A stretch of DNA of 64,000 bases from the NCBI GenBank assembly GCA_963841445.1, contig CAWJCP010000001.1, positions 310,001 through 374,000 of the forward strand. The letters run 5' to 3'. Of this stretch, positions 9,412 through 18,331 are shown in pieces. The translations under genes were made by a program, and so were the position numbers. This DNA is from Mayfieldus sp963841445 (lineage in GTDB: Bacteria > Actinomycetota > Thermoleophilia > Solirubrobacterales > 70-9). Every line of letters starts with the position of its first letter. Position 1 is the first letter of the stretch. Under the pieces are notes generated by a model. That model was given only the letters and a program-made list of their open reading frames with translations. It ran no database searches and was not told the origin of the DNA.

Positions 9412-10202
9412 ATGAGCCCCGGCCTCGTGCACCGCTTCGACGGCCCGGCCGGCGCAGCGCCGCTGCTGCTCGCGAACTCGCTCGGGGCCGAGCTGAAAAT
9501 GTGGGACGAGCAGCTTCCGGCCCTCTCGGAGCGCTTTCAGGTGCTGCGCTACAACCAGCGCGGGCACGGCGGCTCGCCGGCACCGGCGGGGCCCTACTCG
9601 ATCGGGGGAACTCGGACGCGACACAGTCGAGCTGTTGGACGCAAACGGGATCGGGCGGACCGGCTTCGCCGGGATCTCGCTCGGCGGCATCGTCGGGATC
9701 TGGCTCGCGATCAATGCCCCGGAGCGAATCGAGAGGCTGGTGCTCTGCTCGACCACCGCCTACGCCGGTCCCCCGGAGCCCTGGGCCGAGCGCGCCTCCT
9801 TGGTCCGCCGGGAGGGCATCGAGGGCGATGGCCGAAGCGACCTTGGAGCGTTGGTTCAGTCCCGGGTTTCGCGAGAGCAAAGCTGATCGGATCGCGGAGA
9901 TCCGGGCGATGCTGCTGCGCACCGACCGCGAGGCTTACGCCGGCTGCTGCGAGGCGATCTCGCAGCATGACCTGCGCGACCGGCTCGGAGCGATCGCGAC
10001 GCCAACCCTGGTGATCACCGCCGCCGACGATCCCTCGATCGACCCCGAGCAGGGGCGCCTGCTCGCCGATGCGATTCCGGGTGCGCGCCTGCTCGCGCTG
10101 CCGGCCGGACAGCACCTGGTCAACGTCGAGAGCCCGGACGCGGTCAACGGGCCGCTGCTCGAGCACTTGAGGGGGGCCGACAGGAGCGGCGGCTCAGCCT
10201 GA
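9412..10202 (+). CDS. Alpha/beta hydrolase, 3-oxoadipate enol-lactonase-like, frameshifted
   Basis: About 260 residues. Conserved order: LANSLGAELKMWDEQ (oxyanion region), YNQRGHGGSP, then GISLGGIVG, whose serine is the nucleophile elbow (about 9668-9695), an acid in ITAADDPSIDPEQG (about 10015-10050) and the catalytic histidine in AGQHLVNVESPD (about 10105-10140). These motifs resemble PcaD, which hydrolyses 3-oxoadipate enol-lactone in the beta-ketoadipate pathway. No other pca gene is nearby, so the specific substrate is uncertain. Single-base shifts occur at about 9607 and 9828. It ends 9 bases inside the convergent oxidoreductase gene. Confidence 0.78.
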
Positions 10203-11821
10203 CGCCGCCGCGGCTGGAGCGATCAGCCCGGCGTCCTCGAGCACGGCCATCGCGGCGTTTCGCCCGTTCAGCGCAATCACCGACCCAGCCGGATGGGTCG
10301 CCGCGCCGCACATGTAGAGGCCCTCGACCGGGGTGCGGTGGTCGAAGCGGCGATCCCACATCTGGTCAGGAAGCGCATCGCCCTGGAAGATCTGGCCGCC
10401 GCTGAGGCCGATCCGCGCTCGACGTCTGGCGGCCCGAGCACCTCGACCTGCTCGACGCACTCGTGGACGTCGGGGGCGTGGACCGCGATCGCGTCGAGGA
10501 TCGCAGCGCCGATCTCGCTCCGGCGCGAGTCCCAATCTCCCTCGGCAAGCTCGTAGGGCGCGTACTGAGCGAAGGCGCTCATCGTGTGGCGACCGGGCGG
10601 TGCGACCGACGCGGTCGTAGGCGGTCTGGAAGTAGAGCTCGGCGAAGCCGATCCGCGGCTCCCCGCGCCGGCAGGCCGCGAAGGCCTCCTGCGCCGCCTC
10701 GAGGCCGGGCGTGATCGTGACCATGGCCCGCTGCGGCTCGACCGTCCCGGCGGCGCTGAAGGTCGGCAGGCGGCGCAGCGCAGCGTTTAGCTTCACGACC
10801 GGGGAGCGCACCTTCCAGGCCTCCAGCCGCTGGCGAAAATCGTTCGGCAGCTCGGCCGGCTCGAGCATCGCCAGAGTCCGCTTCGGGTCCGCGTTGCAGA
10901 TCGCGGCGTCGTGCTGCGAACCCGATCGCCGCTCTCCAGCACGACTCCCTCGCCGGGACGATCGCCGCCACGGGAACCCCGGTCGCAAGCGCCGCGCCGG
11001 CGTCCTGCGCCGCCTGCGCGATCGCGAAAGAGACCCGTCCCATGCCCCCCTCGACGTAGCCCCAGATCGAGCCAGGCCGAGCAGATCGCCCTGATGGTGC
11101 ATCGGCTTCACCGAGGCGGTGCCGGGGTCGCGCGGGCGAGGCGAAGGCCCCGATGATCCCTTCGCCGAAGAGGGCGTCGTGCAGGCGCGGATCCTCGACG
11201 TAGCGCTCCAGCGTCGCGGCGATCGACTCCTCGAAGACGACCGAGACCATCTCTTCGTCGCCTTCGAGCGCGCTCGACGACCTGCTCGCGGCTCGGCGAG
11301 GACCCGACCCAGGTGTCGCCGAGCGGCCCGCGGCGCAGCGCCAACCGGATCCGGTTGAAGAGGCCCTCGTAGGCGAGCAGGCCGCGTACGTCGGAATCCG
11401 CGAAGCCGTTGCTGGCGCATGTGGGCGGCGGTGGCCTCGTCGTCGATGAACTCGGCGAACGAGGTGCCGTCGGCGAACGGGCACCAGAGGTTCGGGTCGG
11501 CGGGAGGACCCGGTAGCCGTGGCCGGCAAGGTCGAGCTCGCGGACCACGAGGTCGTCGAGCAGTCCGACGACATAGGCGCAGGGGCTGACCAGGTAGCGA
11601 TCGTCGGAGAAAGGCTGCTCGAGGGTGCAGGCGCCGCCGAGCTGATCGCGGCGCTCGAGCACGAGGACTTCGCGTCCGGCTCGCGCCAGGTAAGCGGCTG
11701 CCGTGAGGCCGTTGTGGCCGCCGCCGACGACGACCGCGTCCCATTCGCGCGCCGCCAGCTCGGCGACCGGGGCGGGCAGGCCGACCCTTCCCAGCTTCGC
11801 GTTGACGTCGACTCGGGCCAT
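10194..11821 (-). CDS. FAD-dependent oxidoreductase, PYROXD2/phytoene-desaturase-like, frameshifted
   Basis: About 540 residues. The N-terminus from ATG at 11821 runs into VVVGGGHNGLTAAAYLARAG, the dinucleotide-binding GxGxxG motif, followed by VLERRDQLGGAC. The C-terminus has GLYMCGAATHPAGSVIALNGRNAA, the FAD-binding end typical of phytoene-dehydrogenase-like proteins (split across about 10235-10310). Between them are ESIAATLERYVEDPRL and GYVEGGMGRVSFAIAQAA. The PYROXD2-like branch is widespread in actinobacteria with poorly defined substrates, so I do not call it a carotenoid enzyme; there is no crtB or crtE nearby. At least six single-base shifts break the frame. Confidence 0.8.
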
Positions 11822-11932
11822 CGGGTCGAAGGCTAGTCTCCGCGCTGGGTCTGCTGGGCGGCTTTCACCGAATCTGCCCCGGCGGCGGCGGCGTAATGAT
11901 CGCCGCGGCGGGTCCGTGCGTAGTTAGGGGAA

Positions 11933-12267
11933 ATGCTGAAGTCTGAAAAGACCGTGCTCGGCTTCGCGCTGGGCAGGATCGCGTTTGGAGTCGGGCTGCT
12001 AGCGGCACCCGCGAGAGTCGCCTCAGGATGGCTCGGCGATGACGCCGGGCGACCCGGCGCCAGGGTCGCCGTGCGAGCTCTCGGAGCTCGTGACATCGCC
12101 CTCCCCAGCGGGGGAGAAGGGGAGTGGTGGCTGATGGCTGTGCGCTGGAAAGGATATGCGTGATGGCAGCAAGAGCGCTGCCGTCTCGAGCCCGCTGGGG
12201 GACCGTGGCTCTGGCCGGGGCGGCGGCGGCGTTTGGCATCGGGCTCGCAGTGGCGGCCGACTCATGA
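11933..12267 (+). pseudogene. Small membrane protein, interrupted (resembles DUF4267-type proteins)
   Basis: The first part reads MLKSEKTVLGFALGRIAFGVG with a hydrophobic segment and RALGARDIAL, a pattern I associate with small actinobacterial four-helix membrane proteins. The last part (about 12164-12267) reads ARALPSRARWGTVALAGAAAA and a final helix, stopping at TGA 12265-12267, which overlaps the ATG of the next gene by 4 bp. The middle, where more helices are expected, is only about 65 bases and consists of a GC palindrome (CCTCCCC/GGGGGAG around 12102-12120) and out-of-frame sequence with early stops. I therefore think the middle was deleted or replaced. The family assignment is tentative. 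Confidence 0.45.
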
Positions 12268-13506
12268 AGATCGCGATCGTCGGCGCCGGCATCTCCGGCC
12301 TCACCTGTGCACATCTGCTCCATCCCCGCCACGAGATAACCCTCTTCGAGGCCGACGGCCGCCTCGGCGGCCACACCAACACGGTGCGGGTCGACCTCCC
12401 GGACGAGACCCAGCACGTCGACACCGGGTTCATCGTCCACAACGACCGCAACTACCCCGGCTTCCAGCGCCTGCTCGAACGAGCTCGGGGTCGAGGCCAA
12501 GGCCTCCGAGATGAGCTTCTCGGTCTCCGACGGGAGCGGCTTCGAGTACAACGGCTCCTCGCCGAACGGCCTCTTCGCCTGCCGCTCGCACCTCGTCAAG
12601 CCCTCGTTTCACCGCATGGTGACCGACCTGCTGCGCTTCAACCGCGAGGCGCCGTCGCTGATCGGCCTCAACGGAAGCGGGCCCTCGCTGGGCGAGTTCC
12701 TCGACGCCGGCGGCTACTCACGAAACTTCGTCGAGCGATTGATCGTCCCCCAGGCATCCGCGGTCTGGTCCGCCGATCCTGCCCAGATGTGGGACTTTCC
12801 GGCCAGCTTCCTGGCCGAGTTCTTCGACAACCACGGGATGTTCTCGAATCGCGAGCGACCGCAATGGCGCTCGATCGCCGGCGGCGCGAGCCGTTACGTC
12901 GAGGCACTCACGGCCCCTTTCGCGGCGCGGGTCCGCAGCTCGACCCCGATCGATTCGATCCGCCGGCACCGCAACCGGGTCGAGCTGGTCCCGCGCGGAG
13001 GCGAGCCGGAGCGCTTCGACGAGGTCGTCATCGCGGCCCATTCCGACCAGGCCCTGGAGATGCTCGCCGACCCCAGCCCCGTCGAGCGCGATGTGCTCGG
13101 CGCGATCCCCTACCAGGACAACGAGGCGGTCCTGCACACCGACCCCGAGCTGCTGCCGCGCCGCCGCCGGGCCTGGGCGAGCTGGAACTTCCACCTCGAG
13201 CCCGAGCCCCGCGAGCGGACCACGGTCACCTACCACATGAATCGCCTCCAGGCGCTCGAGTCCGACCACGAGCTCTGCGTGACCCTGAACCGCACCGAGA
13301 GGATCGACCCCGAGCGCGTGATCGAGACGATCGAGTACTCGCACCCGATCTTCACGCCGGACGGGATCGCGGCCCAGGCACGCTGGACGGAGCTCAGCGG
13401 CGTGCGGCGAACCCACTACTGCGGCGCCTACTGGGGCTACGGCTTCCACGAGGACGGCGTCGCCAGCGCGCTGCGCGTCTGCGAGCGCTTCGGAGAGCGG
13501 CTCTGA
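12264..13506 (+). CDS. FAD-dependent amine-oxidase-type oxidoreductase of a lipid-modification cluster, one frameshift
   Basis: About 413 residues. Starts MKIAIVGAGISGLTCAHLL, the FAD-binding motif, followed by LFEADGRLGGHTNTV and VDTGFIVHNDRNYP. The C-terminus ends in THYCGAYWGYGFHEDGV, the signature end of the flavin oxidoreductases next to DUF1365 and cyclopropane-synthase genes. One frame change occurs near 12475. By family knowledge, similar three-gene sets in proteobacteria belong to stress-induced fatty-acid modification, including furan fatty acid formation in Rhodobacter. The exact reaction here is unknown. Its stop and the next ATG overlap (TGATG), so it is translated together with DUF1365. 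Confidence 0.87.
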
Positions 13507-14257
13507 TGGAGCGCCAGCGCCGTCTACGAAGGATGGGTCCGGCACCGCCGCTTCGAGCCGGTCGATCACGACTTCCGCTATCCGCTCTTCCTCATGTACC
13601 TCGACCTCGAGGAGCTGCCGGAGCTGTTCGACGGCTCGCTTGCCTGGTCGGCCCGGCGCCCGGCCCTGGCCCGCTTTCGCCGCTCCGACTACCTCGGCGA
13701 CCCGCGGCGGCCGCTGCGCGAGGAGGTGCTCGACCTGCTCGAGGCGCGGACGGGCCGGCGGCCGGGCGGGCCGGTGCGCCTGCTCACCCAGCTGCGCCAG
13801 TTCGGGTTCACCTTCAACCCGGTCTCCTTCTACTACTGCTTCGGCCCAAAGGTGAGAGGGTGGAGGCCGTGGTCGCCGAGGTCACGAACACCCCCTGGGG
13901 AGAGCGTCACGCCTACGTGCTCGAGCGCGAGGGAGAGGGCTCGGTGATCGCCGATCGGCTCGCGAAGGAGTTTCACGTCTCGCCGTTCCTGGCCATGGAC
14001 GGCGACTACGAGTGGCGCGTCTCGGAGCCCAACGAGCTCGCTGCAGGTCCACATCGAGAGCCGCTCCGCGGACCGGCCGGTGTTCGACGCCACGCTCTCG
14101 CTGCAGCGGCGCGAGCTGGAGCCGAAGCTGCTGCGGCGGTTGCTGGTCCGCTACCCGGCCGCCTCTCTGGCCGTGGTGGCGCGCATCTACCTGCAGGCGC
14201 TGCGGCTGAAGCTGAAGGGGGTGCGCCACTACCCGCACCCGGAGCGGAGCCGGATGA
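13506..14257 (+). CDS. DUF1365 family protein, frameshifted
   Basis: About 250 residues. Recognised by YEGWVRHRRFEPVDHDFRYP (read just after the start in a shifted frame), LTQLRQFGFTFNPVSFYYCF and VTNTPWGERHAYVL, then KEFHVSPFLAMDGDYEWRV. The function of DUF1365 is not established; it nearly always sits between a flavin oxidoreductase and a cyclopropane-synthase-like methyltransferase, as here. Indels occur just after the start, near 13853 and near 14043. As sequenced, the final frame continues without a stop into the methyltransferase; a one-base indel would restore a normal ATGA stop/start overlap at 14254-14257, so I place the end there. Confidence 0.85.
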
Positions 14258-15465
14258 ACCCGACGCGCGCGATCGTCAGCGCGGCCCTGCGCCGGATCCG
14301 CGGCGGCCGGATCGAGGTCGTCGAGGACGGCCGCCGCGCTGCCTTCGGCCCAGCGGACGCGCGGCTGCGAGCCACGGTGCGGATCCACGACCAGGCTGCC
14401 TGGGGGCGCCTGCGACAGCGGCTCGGTCGGCCTCGCCGAGGGCTACATGGCCGGCGAGTGGGACTGCGACGACCTCGTCTCGCTGGTCCGGATCGCGGCG
14501 CGCGAGATGCGGCGGCTCGACCGTCCGCGGCGCGCGATCCTGCCGCTGCGGCGGCTGCTGGCGCGGGTGCCGCTGAACACCCGCGAGGGCGCCCGGCGCC
14601 ACATCTCCGCCCACTACGACCTCGGCAACGAGCTCTTCGCCAGCTTCCTCGACGAGACGATGACCTACTCCTGCGCCGCCTTCGACTCCCCGCAGATGTC
14701 GCTGCGCGAGGCCCAGCTGGCGAAGCTCGAGCGGGTCTGCCGCAAGCTCGAGCTCGACCGAATCCGACCACCTGCTCGAGATCGGCACCGGCTGGGGCAG
14801 CCTCGCGATCCACGCCGCCGAGCGGCACGGCTGCCGGGTCACCACCACGACGATCTCCCGCGAGCAGCGCGAGCTCGCCCAGCGCCGCGTCGAGCAGGCC
14901 GGGGTCGCGGACCGGGTCACGATCCTGCTCGAGGACTACCGCGACCTGCGCGGGCGCTTCGACAAGCTGGCCTCGATCGAGATGATCGAGGCGGTCGGCT
15001 GGCAGTACTTCGAGACCTTCTTCGCGCCGCTGCGCGCAGCTGATCGAGCCCGATGGCCTGACGCTGCTGCAGGCGATCACGATCGACGACCGCGACTACG
15101 AGGCGGAGAAGGCGACCCGCAGCTTCATCAACACCTACGTCTTTCCCTCCGGCTGCCTGCCCTCGCTGCAGGTGATGCGGCGCTGCGCCAACCGTGCCGG
15201 GCTGACCGAGGTCGGGCTCGAGGACATGACCGAGAGCTATCCGCTCACCCTGAGCAGCTGGCGGCGCAACTTCCTCGCCGCGCGCGGGAAGGTCGCGGCG
15301 CTCGGCTACGACGAGCGCTTCCGGCGCCTCTGGGAGCTCTATCTGTCCTGGTCGGAGGGCGGCTTCCGCGAGCGGCGCATCGGCGACTACCAGGTGCTGC
15401 TCGCCGGCCCGCGGCGGACCTCGGGCGCGGTGGGCCGCAGCTTCAGCCTCGCGGCCGGCGGCTGA
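14254..15465 (+). CDS. Cyclopropane-fatty-acid-synthase-like SAM methyltransferase, frameshifted
   Basis: About 405 residues, the size of CFA synthases. Seen in order: RHISAHYDLGNELFASFLDE, MTYSCAAFDSP, LLEIGTGWGSLAIHAAE (SAM-binding motif, about 14770-14822), TTISREQ, IEMIEAVGWQYFETFF (about 14978-15025) and NTYVFPSGCLPS. These are the hallmarks of enzymes that methylate the double bond of phospholipid acyl chains. Frame shifts at about 14420, 14760 and 15040 are single bases. The product could be a cyclopropane, a methyl-branched or a furan fatty acid precursor; the flavin oxidoreductase and DUF1365 partners argue against a simple cyclopropane enzyme acting alone. The 3' end overlaps the convergent SDR gene by 23 bp. 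Confidence 0.9.
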
Positions 15466-16237
15466 ACATCCGGTCCGAGATCCGGTCGAGCAGCGTTGCC
15501 GGGCCCCGCGAGGCAAGCTTCGCGATCGCGGTGCGTCCCCCCGGACCCAGCACATGATCGTCGTCGCGAATCGCTTTGACGACCTTCGCCGCCCACTCGT
15601 CAGCGGGCTGCAGGTCCCAGCCGCTGGTGTCGATGTGGCGCCCGTAGACTTCCTGGGTCGCGTCCATCATCTCCGTCTCGATACCCGGCGTGACCAGGTG
15701 CAGCACGTCGATCCCGGTGCCGCGCAACTCCCGCCGCAGCGACTCGCTGAAGGCGACGACGCCGGCCTTGCTCGCCGCGTAGGTGCTGGCGGCGGGGAAG
15801 TAAGCGTAGCCGGAGATGCTGGCGTTGTTGACGATCTTGCCGTGACCGCGCTTCAGCATCGCGGGCAGGATGGCCTGGGTGAGATGGGTAACGGCGATCA
15901 GGTTGACCTGGAACATCGCGTAGATCTCGGCGAGATCCTGCTCCTCGAGCAGGCCCCCGGTCATCAGGCCGGCGTTGTTGACCAACAGGTCGATCCGCTC
16001 GAGCTCGTCGAGCGCTGCGCAGCTGCGCTCGATCGACTCCCGTGAGGAAAGGTCCATGAGCACGGTCCTCGTCTCGCTCGCGCCTCCGGGCGATGGAACC
16101 AGAGGCTCTGCAACCTCGGGACCCCGGGCACCGGCGAGCAGCAAAGCCAGCGGCTCTTTCGCGAGCGCCTCGGCGATCGCCCGGCCGATGCCGCGGTTTG
16201 ATCCCGTGACCAGCGCTGTGAGGCCGTTCAGCTCCAT
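15443..16237 (-). CDS. Short-chain dehydrogenase/reductase (SDR)
   Basis: 264 residues, intact. Classical SDR: TGSNRGIGRAIAEAL (NAD(P)-binding glycine motif, residues about 11-25), LVNNAG (about 85), and the catalytic set with NASISGYAYFPAASTYAASK (Ser, then Tyr and Lys of YxxxK near residue 155). The substrate is not predictable. The C-terminal 40 residues are basic and resemble SDRs annotated as acting on lipids. It is convergent with the methyltransferase gene, overlapping its end, and stands alone on this strand. Confidence 0.88.
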   Translation of the reverse strand: MELNGLTALVTGSNRGIGRAIAEALAKEPLALLLAGARGPEVAEPLVPSPGGASETRTVLMDLSSRESIERSCAALDELERIDLLVNNAGLMTGGLLEEQDLAEIYAMFQVNLIAVTHLTQAILPAMLKRGHGKIVNNASISGYAYFPAASTYAASKAGVVAFSESLRRELRGTGIDVLHLVTPGIETEMMDATQEVYGRHIDTSGWDLQPADEWAAKVVKAIRDDDHVLGPGGRTAIAKLASRGPATLLDRISDRMFSRRPRG

Positions 16238-16293
16238 GCCGTTGTACGTCCTTGCGGTGAGCCGAGATCACCTGCGCACCGTAATCCCCTTCG

Positions 16294-16533
16294 ATGAAGT
16301 CGAGCCATGTCCACGTGCTCGCGCGCAGCCAAAGGCTGGCGGTGCCCATCGAGCGGGCTTTCGAGTTCTTTGCCGACGCGCAAAACCTCGCCCGCATCAC
16401 CCCACCCCGGCTGCGAGCTCGAGCACCACAGCCAGCGGGTCGCGGAGCTGCTCGAAGTCCGCCGCTCGACGGCGCAGGGCAGGCTGCAGGGGCATGCCCG
16501 CCGGCGCCAAAGTCGCTTCACTACCCTGCTCCG
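16294..16533 (+). pseudogene. Remnant of an SRPBCC (START-like) family gene
   Basis: The start MKSSHVHVLARSQRLAVPIE and the next 20 residues (FEFFADAQNLARITPP) match the N-terminus of SRPBCC proteins of the polyketide-cyclase/ligand-binding fold. After about 40 residues the similarity ends. A different frame then gives a short charged tail, and the open frame runs unbroken into metF at 16534. A full SRPBCC gene needs about 450 bases, so roughly half is missing. This part of the window is otherwise free of indels, so real decay is likely. It leaves the metF start directly downstream without its own clear leader. Confidence 0.6.
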
Positions 16534-17448
16534 ATGAGGATCGACGAGATCATCTCCGCGGCGCAGCCGTGCTTCTCGGTCGAGTTCTTCCCCCCGAAGA
16601 GCGATGAGGGACGCGATCAGCTGCTCGAGACCGCGCGGGCGCTCGCTGCGCTCGAGCCCGCCTTCGTCTCGGTCACCTACGGGGCCGGCGGCTCGACGCG
16701 CGATGGGACGGTCGAGATCTCGAACCGGCTTCAGAACGAGATCGGCCTGGAGACGATGGCGCATCTGAGCTGCGTCGGCGAGACCACCGAGGGCCTGGCG
16801 GAGGTACTCGATCGGGTCGAATCGGCCGGGATCGAGAACGTGCTCGCGCTGCGCGGGGACCCACCGCGCGGCGAGCAGGACTTCGAGCAGCCCGAGGGCG
16901 GGCTGGGCAGCGCCGCCGAGCTGACCGGGTTCATCGCCGAGCGCTACTCCTTCGCGATCGGCGGGGCCTGCTTTCCCGAGGTGCACCCTGAGGCCGCCGG
17001 CCTCGACTCCGACCTCGACTACCTGAAGACCAAGGTCGATCGTGGAGCGACCTTCCTGATCACGCAGCTGTTCTTCGACAACAGTCACTACTTCGACTTC
17101 GTGCGCGCGGCGCGTGCCAAGGGGATCGACGTGCCGATCGTCGCCGGCGTCATTCCGATCGCCAGCTACGCCCAGACCGAGCGCATCTGCAGCCTCTGCG
17201 ACGCGACGATCCCGCAGTCTCTGGCAGATGCGATGGCCGCCCTGGAGGGAGACGAGCAGGCTGAGTTCGAGCTCGGGGTCGCCTACGCGGCCCAGCAGTG
17301 CGCCGAGCTGCTGATCGGCGGCGCTCCTGGGATCCACTTCTACGCCCTCAACAAGGCGCCCGCGACACGGGCCGTGCTCGCCTCCCTGCGCGCCGCGCGG
17401 CCCTGGGAGCGAAGCGACCGCGAGGCCGCCGGCTCCGTGACGCCCTGA
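16534..17448 (+). CDS. metF: Methylenetetrahydrofolate reductase
   Basis: 304 residues, intact. FAD-dependent TIM-barrel enzyme producing 5-methyltetrahydrofolate for methionine synthesis. Diagnostic segments: FSVEFFPPKSDEG near the N-terminus, SVTYGAGGSTRDGT, LALRGDPPRGE, GGACFPEVHPEA and TFLITQLFFDNSHYFDF, ending with GAPGIHFYALNKAPAT. The first Met at 16534 fits the family N-terminus; the frame is open further upstream only because of the adjoining SRPBCC remnant. The gene is followed 38 bases later by a hydrolase gene on the same strand. Confidence 0.96.
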   Translation: MRIDEIISAAQPCFSVEFFPPKSDEGRDQLLETARALAALEPAFVSVTYGAGGSTRDGTVEISNRLQNEIGLETMAHLSCVGETTEGLAEVLDRVESAGIENVLALRGDPPRGEQDFEQPEGGLGSAAELTGFIAERYSFAIGGACFPEVHPEAAGLDSDLDYLKTKVDRGATFLITQLFFDNSHYFDFVRAARAKGIDVPIVAGVIPIASYAQTERICSLCDATIPQSLADAMAALEGDEQAEFELGVAYAAQQCAELLIGGAPGIHFYALNKAPATRAVLASLRAARPWERSDREAAGSVTP

Positions 17449-17486
17449 TCCGGTGGCCTCGGCCGACCACTAAACTGGCGCGTCCG

Positions 17487-18329
17487 ATGGGCGAGCTCAC
17501 CTACGAGGGCTACAGGCTCTCCTATGACGAGTACGGTGGCGGCGACCGGCCAGTCGTGCTGATTCACGGCTTGCTGATGAACAGGCGCATGTTCGAGCGA
17601 CTCGGCCCGAGCCTCGCCGAGCGCGGCAACCGCGTGATCGCTCTCGACCTGCTCGGGCACGGGCGCTCCGACCGTCCCGAGGACCTGCAGCGCTACTCGA
17701 TGCCCCTGTTCGCCTACCAGGTCAACGCGCTCCTCGACCATTTCGAGATCGAGACCGCAGTCGTCGGCGGCACCTCGCTGGGCGCCAACGTGGCGCTCGA
17801 GATGGCAGTCCGCTTCCCGGAGCGAGTTCAGGGGTTGTTCATCGAGATGCCGGTGCTCGACAACGCGCTCTCCGCGGTGGCGGCGATCTTCGCGCCGATC
17901 CTGATCTCGCTGCGCTTCGGGCGTCCGGTCTTCGAAGTCGTGGCGAGGCTGGCCTCCGCCGTTCCCCGAACCAGCTTCCTCGCCGACCTCGGCCTCGACA
18001 TGGTGCGCCAGAAGCCGGGCCCGTCGCTCGCCGTGCTCGAGGGCCTTCTGCTCGGCGAGACCTCGCCGCGCAGCGCTGAGCGGCGCCAGATCGAGCAGCC
18101 GGCGCTGATCGTAGGACACCCCAACGACCCCCTGCATCCATTCAGCGACGCCGGCATGGTCGCCGACGAGCTTCCCAACGCCGAGCAGATCGACGCTGAG
18201 TCGATCCTCGAGTGGCGGCTGCGGCCCGATCGGCTCAACGCCGAGCTCGCTGCCTTTCTGGACCGCGTCTGGGGAGCAGTGGCCGAGCAAGAGCGCGCCC
18301 ATCGCAAGGCGCGGATGGCGGGCGCCTGA
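17487..18329 (+). CDS. Alpha/beta hydrolase of unknown substrate
   Basis: 280 residues, intact. HGLLMNRRMFERLGP (oxyanion region), ALDLLGHGRSDRP and GGTSLGANVALEMA, in which the serine is the nucleophile (about residue 94). Acid candidates sit in GHPNDPLHPFSDAG near residue 215. I do not see a histidine at the usual place in the last 50 residues; the only ones are in the GHPNDPLHP loop and near the C-terminal tail (ERAHRKA), so the triad may be incomplete or rearranged. Start ATG at 17487 matches the domain start. Two bases separate it from the DUF3105 gene, so they are probably co-transcribed. Confidence 0.85.
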   Translation: MGELTYEGYRLSYDEYGGGDRPVVLIHGLLMNRRMFERLGPSLAERGNRVIALDLLGHGRSDRPEDLQRYSMPLFAYQVNALLDHFEIETAVVGGTSLGANVALEMAVRFPERVQGLFIEMPVLDNALSAVAAIFAPILISLRFGRPVFEVVARLASAVPRTSFLADLGLDMVRQKPGPSLAVLEGLLLGETSPRSAERRQIEQPALIVGHPNDPLHPFSDAGMVADELPNAEQIDAESILEWRLRPDRLNAELAAFLDRVWGAVAEQERAHRKARMAGA

Positions 18330-18331
18330 CC

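Noticed and set aside
10194..11821. Carotenoid phytoene desaturase (crtI).
   Set aside because: The ends match the wider PYROXD2-like branch and no other carotenoid genes lie nearby.
12156..14576. An 806-codon open frame on the plus strand.
   Set aside because: It is stitched from out-of-frame parts of the flavin oxidoreductase, DUF1365 and methyltransferase genes; the real proteins are in other frames with correct motifs.
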